A stretch of 44,779 bases of DNA, taken from the IMG/VR virus record IMGVR_UViG_3300032285_000510, positions 1 to 44,779 of that record; one strand, written 5' to 3'. The translations under genes were made by a program, and so were the position numbers. How positions within the stretch are numbered: the stretch's first letter is position 1; the number at the start of each line of letters is the position of its first letter. Positions 9,525 through 18,500 of the stretch are shown here, one piece after another. The notes under the pieces are model-generated. The model did no database searches. It was not told the origin of the DNA and saw only the letters and a program-made list of their open reading frames with translations. The DNA is from a virus.

Positions 9525-12500
9525 TATAGAACATTGCTCCTAAGTCTTTGTGAATCAATTCTCTTAATCTGTCTAATAACTGCATCTGCAATATCATTAG
9601 AATCAGAAGATGAATTGACATTTAATGTAATACTATAATTATACACTGATTCGCCATGATAGTTTCCATTATTGATTGCCTTTAGTCTATCTGGTCCCAT
9701 TGTTTCTACTGCTTTTCTTCTAATTACAAATTCTCCTGGGGTAAGCATAGCAGGTACTGTATCAGTTCCATAGATGCCACCACCACGAGCATACCCCTTT
9801 GGAACAACCATACCACCAGAAGCAAAACCTCCCCAAGACCTAACTTCTTTATTTGCAATATCTATTTTATTTTGGAATCCATAAGTAATTCCAACTGAAC
9901 TTAAATCAATACCGCTTTGAACTAATTTTGGAATTTGGTCAATGGCATCGTTTGTTTGCTTATGTCTGTTAAACATGAAGGTAGTCTTTTGACTATATGC
10001 ATCATAAACTGTTTGAAGTTTAGCCTTATTGTCTGGTGTCATGTCTTTCCATGCAACATTTCCAGCACCCAACTTGTTAGCAGCATCTTTATATGCTTTT
10101 TGTTTTGCTAAATAATCTGCTAACTCTGTATTATATGATGTAAATCTATTTTTTATAAGATTAATTACATTTTTAGTTTCTTCTGGTAAGGCATTTAAAA
10201 GATTTTCTGATGCTGCCTTTCCAGCAGCACTATTTGTAATAATTCCATATCCAGTTGGGTCAATATAACTTTCTGCGGTATCTTGTAATGCTACGAGTTT
10301 TGCAAAATCTTTTGTAAATGCTGCTCTTTGACTTTCTTTTACATCTCCATAAATAGATTGCATATTACCGCTTTTAACTGCATTATAAAGTTTACTTGCA
10401 TCTAATTTATAAGTGCTTGCTGCAGAAGTTTGGGCTGCTGTTGATTTAGCATTTGCAGATGCTGATGCTGCATTAAGACCTGCAACAGATGCTGCGTTTT
10501 TTAATGCTCTAAGTTGGGTAGGAGATACTGGAGGATTAATTAATTTACCTTGGTCATTATATTTTCCATTTTTGCTAACTTTTCCTTTAGCATCATATTT
10601 TGTACCAATAGGATTTCCTTTAGCATCTTTTTCTGTATTAGATGAAGAAGATGAAGAAGATGACGAACTACTACTGCCGCTACCGCCACCATTAGGACCT
10701 GGTAAACTAGCCAATGCTTTTCCATTAGCAAGTTGTGTTGCACTAGCCTTAGCAGCAATTAAAGCATTCTTACCAATTTCAATTTGACGATTAAGTTCTA
10801 GAAGTTTAGATGCTGCAATCTTATCTGAGTTATCTGCAATCAATTGTTCTAGTTCAGAACGGTGAACTGTGTGTCCAAGAATTTTTGCTGTAACTGTTTC
10901 CAGTTCTGCTTTTCTGGCATTTTCGATACTTGCTTTAGCATCATCTAGTGCTTGTTTTTCACTATTTTGTTTTGCTTGCATTGCTGCTTTTGCAGCAGCA
11001 GCAATATCACCTTTAGATAATGCATCAGCCAATGTAAGTGTATCTTGTTGACGTTGATTATTTCTTTCTTGAATCCTACCAATTTCATCAAGAGCCTTAA
11101 TACGCTTATCATATTTGTCATTGATTTTCTTTTCTTTACCAGAAATTACATCAAGACCAGCCTGATAAAGTTCATTATCTTTTGCCATTCTTTCTGCTGG
11201 TGAAGCAAGAACATATGATAAACCATATTCCTGCATATCTTTAATTTGTTTAAGTTTGGCAATAAGTTCTCCAGCACCTTTTCTTAATTTACCTGTGCTC
11301 TTATCAATAATTCTATTTTGTTCTTCTGGGGTACCGCCTAAGAAATCATTAATAATTCCAGTATCTCCACCATACTGTTTCATCAAAGATGCAATACCAG
11401 CCATTTGACCAATTGCTTTTGTTCCATATTTTGACAAAGCATTATATGAAGCGGTCCATCCAACTGTAAGTTTTTGAGCATAGTTTGAACCCTCTCTAAG
11501 CATTTGAACATACTTATCAAGGATTGATGGATTTGGTGGTTGGTTGTTTGTGTTATTAGTGTCAGTTGTTAAATCTTGAAGTGCTCCTGCTTTTGTAACT
11601 CTATTTGCTTCATAGGCAGAGTATTCTACCTTAAATTTCTCAACAAGTTCTTTATTGTTTAAATTAGAAAATTGACTTAAAACTCCCTTTTCAGATAAGT
11701 ATGCTTTAATTGCTGGAGCAAGTTGGTCATCTCCTAGATTAACTAATGAATTAAATTCTGTTGTAAAGATAAGTTTATTCTTTTTATCTTTAAACTTATT
11801 AAAATATTTTGTAAACTCTCCCTTGTTACCTTTAGTTAATGCTGCTGTAAGTTCGGCATTATTTCCAGAAACTTTTAATATTGTGTCAAATGTAAAATCT
11901 TTCTTTTTATCTAATTTTTTAAATTCTGCATCAATTTCTTTTGCTTTATCTAGTCCTTCACCTGCATAATAATTTTGAACTGATTTTTTAGTAGTTTCAT
12001 CCATATTATATACGCCAGTAGTCTTGTTAGTTAATTCTAAAGCACTTGCTGTTGAAGCAATTTGTTCCGATGTTTTACCAACCTGATTATTTATAAGTGC
12101 TGTACCATTTGCTGCATCCATGTTTCCTGCAATACCAAGTAATTGATTTATAGCAGTTGGGTTTGTTTTAAGTAGTTCAAGCAAGGTATCTCCAGAAATA
12201 TTCATATTCATAGCATTTTGCATTTGAGTTGTTCCAAGAGTTTTTGATGCAAGTAATTGAGTAAAGAATATTTCTTGTTGGTCACTAAAGCCACTAAAGT
12301 TTTGAACAGCATCACCAACAGCCTTTGCGGTATCTTGGAATCCAGTATCTTTATATGCTTCTGTTAATGCATCTCTAGCAGCCTGTGCTGTTTGACCAGT
12401 ATTTCCAGTGCTTACTATATTATCAAATAGAGTCTGCATTGTTTGCTGAGTATATGTTGTTAAATCTTGTTTATCTTTATCTGTTGCTTTTTTGTTTACT

Positions 12501-15500
12501 GCCAAAGCATCCGTAGCAGCCTGAATAGAGTTCATAGCAGCAATAGTTGATTCATTTACTGCAGCACCCTTTGTTGCATCGTCTGCATTTGTTTTACTTA
12601 TTGTTGTAACTGCATCTAAAGCAAGTTTAATAGAATTTTTAGAAACTTCTAATGGTGTTCCATCTGGTCCAAAAAGACTAGTTATTTTTGCATTAATGTC
12701 AATACCAAATTGAGTATTTTTAATTTGCTTTGCTAGATTAGCAACAATACTTCGTGCTTGTTCTGGTGAAAGGATTCCTTGAGCAATTGCTGTTCCCATT
12801 TGAGACAAAACTAATTGTGATGTTGCTTCTGGGCTACCACTCTTTAATGAGGTTCCTGTTTGCTCTGCTAATGCTTTTCCAGATTCTGACTCCATGTAAG
12901 ATTCACCAAATGTTTTTTTACCTGGCTGGATATAGAAGAAACTGCTTGCAGATGTTTCACGTCTCTTATCCATAAGTTCTCTAGCACCAACTTTTTTAGT
13001 AAACTCTGATAACTGAGCCATCGCCTGAGTTGATGCACCAAGTACTCTTACATTCTTTGCAGATGCATCTCTAAGTTCTTTAAAGTGTGCTTCTACCTGT
13101 CCTGCAATTGTGACCACAGCCATCAAGCCACCAACCACTAAACCAGCAGGTCCAGGAATCATAGACATTGCAGATGTCATAGCACCAATGGCTGGTAGGG
13201 CTGCTGAGGCTGCTTGACCAATTTGACCAGGTATTTGAGTTGCTAAACCAACAACACCAGAAGCAAGATATCCTGCTCCAACTGCTTTACCAGTAAATTT
13301 ATTTGCTTTAAACAATCCAGAAAGTTTTGAAGGACCTTTATCTTCTTTATTATATTGTTTCTGAAGTTCTTTATCTTCTTTATCATATTTCTTTTGCAAG
13401 TTTCTGTCAAATTCAGCCTGTTTTTTAAGAGACATGTCATCATAGCCAGCCTTGACTCTTTCTTGATTTCCAGTTATTTTTCTCTGAGCCTGAATTGCTT
13501 CTTTTTGTCTTTGTCTTGCTTCTTCCTTTTGCTGTTTGATTAGGTCACGCTGTTGCTTATCAGTAAGTTCTGACTGCACTGATGCTTCATTTTGTTTTTC
13601 TGCTGCCTCAATTACAGTACTGTTTTGCTTTTCATCTCTTGTTTCATCAGCAATAAGAATAACTTTTAATGGTCTTTCGTAGTTAAATCCTTCTCCGATA
13701 CCGCCAGGAGGAACACTATTTATACCAAACTCATATCCTGGAACAGATATCATTCCCTTTGAATATCCAGGAATAATTCCGCCCTTAGCATACCCTGGCA
13801 AATTGCCAGCAATCATTTGCTGAATTAGTGGGCGATGTTGTGAAGCCTGTGCCGCAGGAATAACAGCCTCACCAGGAGATAGCATAGCAGGAACTACATC
13901 GCCAGCACCCTTTGGTCCTGGAACTGAGAATACACCATTAGCATAACCCAAAACGCTATTCATATTTGGTGTAAATGGTTCTAATCCAAATCCTGGTTCA
14001 CCAATACGCCAATTTGTTTTAACACTTTGACCACCATAATATCCAACATATCCTTGTTTAATTAAGTATTGAATAAGTTTATCTGAAACTTTTAATCCTT
14101 CTAGGCTGATAGTTTTATTTTTTTTGTCTGTGGTATATCCATATTCTTCTAATAGTTTAGGATTCTTTTCAATTTCACTTATGATTGTAGCATCATCAGC
14201 ATATCCTTTACTTTTTAGTAGTTCATTCCAAGCCTCTTCAGAATATGATTGTCTGTATAAATTCTCTCCAGCATAATCATTCCAAGATTGGTCAGATATT
14301 TTTAATGTTGAAGATGTATATAGTCCAGGACCTTCTAGTGGTCCAGTACCCATCATATTAAATTGATTCCTAACTCTACCTGCTGAAACTGCTTTTTGTT
14401 TTTCGTTCCAACTTCTGTGAATAGCAAACATATCTTCTAGTGCTGCTCTAATACCGCCTGGCATCTTTGATGGGTCTTTTTCATAAGGTTTAACTAATTT
14501 TCTTAATTGATTTAATCTTTGAATTTCTTGTTCTGATTGTCCTTGTGCATTTGGTAAAAGAACATTTACTAAATCTTTTAACAGTTGTTTCTCTGAAGGT
14601 CTATATCTAAGTCCCATTTTTTCTGGCAAACTTGTTGTTTGCCAAACATTTTTAGGGTCAAATTTAACACCTTTTTCTTTAGCCATTTCTTCTGCTACAT
14701 CATAATCAATTTTACCTATTCCTCTACCTGGACCAGCAGCAATAGGGATAGCAGAACGAGTCATAAATTTAGATAAATAACTATTAGCATTTTCTGGATT
14801 GTCCACAAATTGTTTCCATAAATACTTTTCTTGATTTGGTGTCATATTCATTTGTTTTATAAGACTGCCCATTTTATTGTCTTTAATATTTTTAACAATT
14901 CCTAAATACCTTGAAACTCCTGCAGGATTAATTACTTTTAGTTTTGGTTTATCTGCTTTATCTGTTCCCTTAGCATACCCTGGAACAATACCACCAGTAG
15001 CATACTTAGTTTTCTTTAAACCATAGCCAGGTCTAGCACCAACATACCAATCAGTAAAAGCCTTTCCATGTTCATAACCAATATATCCTTCTTCCATAAG
15101 TTTTTGGATAAATGGGTCTGTCCATTTAGCACCAAATACACCACGAATAGTTTTTTGACCAAACCAAGCATCATCAATTCCTCTATTACGCAAAAGATGT
15201 TTATATTCTTGTGCTTTTTGAAGCATAGTTGCTTCATCAATATAACCTTTACTATTTCTTACAAATTCTTTTTCTTCATCAGATAGATTTAGTTTATAAA
15301 CATTATTACCAAAATCGTGAAATAGTTTTTTAGAATCTAGTGGGTCTTCTGCAAAATAAGTTCCTGGACCAAAATATCTTGAATTTACACTTCCAACATC
15401 TTTAGGATGTTTTAAAGCATTAACTCTTAGTCTTGAAGTTGTTCTATGTCTTAGTGCTTCTTGTTTTAATAATGCAATTTCTCCAGGGCTAAGACCTTCA

Positions 15501-18500
15501 TCAATTGCAGACTGAATTTTTTGTTCATGTGCACTTACTTCAGCACCAATAACAAGATTTTCTTTTTTGTCTGCAAATCTGTCTTTCATTTCTTTTGCAG
15601 AGAAAACATTGGACTGACCCATACTTCTTAGTCTTTGCATTAGCCAAGCACTAGCATTTTTACCCTTTGCACCCTGTAACATTGCATATTCTTTACTTTG
15701 ATAGAACTGTGCAACTTGTTGTTTAACTTGTTCTATTCTTGCTAACTGTTGTTCTTTAGGTTTACTTACTAATCCTGAAAGTTCTGGATTTCCTCTTCTA
15801 AATAGTCTTTCTCCACCCTTTGAATCATACATATCAATCATTAATTGTTCTTTTTTCATTCCAGGCTTATACATAGACACAAACTTTTCCATTGCTGGAA
15901 TAGAATATTCTAATTCTTTAATTTTTTGATATTTTCTAAATGCAGAAGCAAATTCATCATTTGGCATCCATTGTTTATAGTTTTTTGGGAAAGCATGATA
16001 TTTAACCATGCCACCAAGTTGTCTATCAGAGAATTCTCCATCCTTTGTTCCAATGCTAAGTAGGCTATCCCATAATGAAGATTTTCTTATTTCGCTACCT
16101 GGAATCATTCCAGGAATAATTCCACCCTTAGCAAGAGCAAGTGGGTCAATTGCCTTAATTCCAAGTCTACTAATAGCAGCACGAGTTTCTGCAAGGTCAT
16201 CATAAAATTCTTCAATGTCATACCATTGCATATACTTAGAAGTCTTATCAGCCTTCATCTGCTCTGGTTTACGATAATCTTTACTTGCTCTAGAAATTAG
16301 TTTTACATTGTTGGTATCAATACCCAGTTTTTGCAGGGTATCCATTGTGACCATATCATATGATTGTGGTCTAGCAGTCATAAGAAGAATCTTATTGCCA
16401 CGTTCCTGAGCAGCCTTTAGTCTAGCAATTGCAGCAGGAATACCTTTAGGACTTTTTGCTACTTCTTCATGCCATTTAGTTCTTTGGTCTTTAGGTAGTT
16501 TTTCATTCTTTTCTCTATGCCCTGGCATGAAAGAAGATAGGTCAAGCAACGTATCATCAATATCAAATACTGATGCTTTTGGTTTTCCTGTTCCAACAAC
16601 ACCACCCCTAGCCATTTTTAAGACTTGACCATTTGTTGCTAAGTCATTAAAGAATTTTCTGCTTCCTTCTGGAATAATTCCATTTGCAGACATTGTGTTA
16701 TATGCTGCTTGCATATCTATTGCAGAAGGTCTCCACTTGATTCCAGGTTTTAGTTTACTAGAATCATAAGTCCATCCTGATGCAGGACCTTTATTATTTC
16801 CAAAACCCTGTTCATAATCTTGCTTTCTAAAAGATAAAACAGTTGGGTCAGTTCCTGGTATTAAAGATAAGTATTGTCTCTGTTGTTCTGGAGTCATCTT
16901 ATTCCAGTTTGCAGGATTAGTTATTTCTGCCCAGTCTGCAGGTTTAGCAAGTTTTTTGTATACTGTTGGTAGTGGTGCATTAAAGTTTTTAAGTGTTGCC
17001 CATCCAGTTGGACCATAGGCTGCTTCTTGTGCTCTTCTGCGTATTTCTTTTTCTTCTATTGTTGCTTCTTTTTTGCCACTTCCTAAACGGTCTAATTCCC
17101 AAGTTCCAAATCTTGTAACGTTTCCTTTTCCAATAACTCTTTCAACACTTGTTCCATTATCATTAAATTTTGCTTTACCTTCTTTTAGCATGTTCAGAAC
17201 AATTGAATGAATTGATTCATTATTTTGACCTAGTTGTTTTGGCTTACTCCTAAGTTGTGCAACCTTAAGTGATAAACCATATAAGGCTTCTTTGCTTTTA
17301 TTAAGGTCAGTAATTTTTGAATTACTGCCTAGAACTCTACCAACAATTTCAGCAATCTTTGGGTCATTTATATTTTCTGATTCAGCATTGATTGCTGCAC
17401 CTAACTCATCCTCAATTGCCTGAGAATTTGGCATTGTTATTCCAGCAATTTCAGCACTCTTAGATAACTTAGCAATAAAACCATTCCAAATTGATGCAAA
17501 AACTTTAGGAGGATATCCAGAAGTTTTCATCTTTTGATTCATGTTTGCTGGAAGTTGTGCAGTTAGATTTGATACTGGCTCAAAGCCTCTTAGTTCTTGT
17601 TGAGTTACTCCTGGCAAAACATCATTAATCTGTTTTAGGAAATCTGGATTCTTGCTAATGTCTAGTGATGCAACTAGATGAGTATCTTGAATATTAAGTT
17701 GTTTCTTTATACTGTCACTGGACATTGACATTAAGCCATTAGCAAATGATTGACTATCTTTTACTCCAACAAAACCACCTTCTGCATATTTCTTAGGAAT
17801 TACTGCAGAATGCATAGCCTGATATTTACGCCAGTCTGTCATTGAACCTTGCTTTAGACGGTTCTCCATATCTGCATATGCAGCCTTTTCTTCTGGGGTA
17901 AGAGAACCAAAACCATTTATAACAGATGGGAATCTAGATAGTACTGAAGCAATCTCAGTCTTCATTGCTGCATCATATTCATCTGCAGACATGCTTCTAG
18001 CAATTTCTGAAGTTGATTCAGCAAAGAACTTCTTAGCACCACCCTTTACACCAAGAAGATTGATAATGGCTTGTTCTTCCATAGAGTTAATTTTGCCACC
18101 AAGCATACGCTTTCCAGATGCCCTCTGGAATACACCAGCAGGACCAACGTCAGCAAGGACATCTCCACCAAGATTTCCAATGCCAAGGTCTTTGTCTCCA
18201 CGAAGAAGAGATGCTACAAGTTGCTTAAAGTATTGTTCTTTAGTAAATGATGTTGGAACTTTAGCAAATTTTTCATCAACTAATGATTCAAGTGCAATGA
18301 ATTTACGATGACCTTCTGGGTCTGTTGGGTCCATCATCGTTACAAGTTTTTGTTTTGGTGAAGATAATTGATGTGCTTCTCTAGCAATCTCAGTACCACG
18401 AAGTTCTGCAAGGGCTGCAGTAAGGTCTACCTGTGGTTTAACAAATACTTTATTACCATCAGCCTTTTCATAAATACCCATAACTCCAAATGCTGGGAAT

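Noticed and set aside
10638-10690. Simple GAT/GAA repeat as a possible regulatory array
   Set aside because: It encodes the poly-Ser linker of the tape measure on the minus strand.
10413-10787. A 124-codon plus-strand frame with Ala-rich and acidic sequence
   Set aside because: It lies opposite the Ser-rich linker and Ala-rich parts of the tape measure; the complement of these codons gives the open frame.
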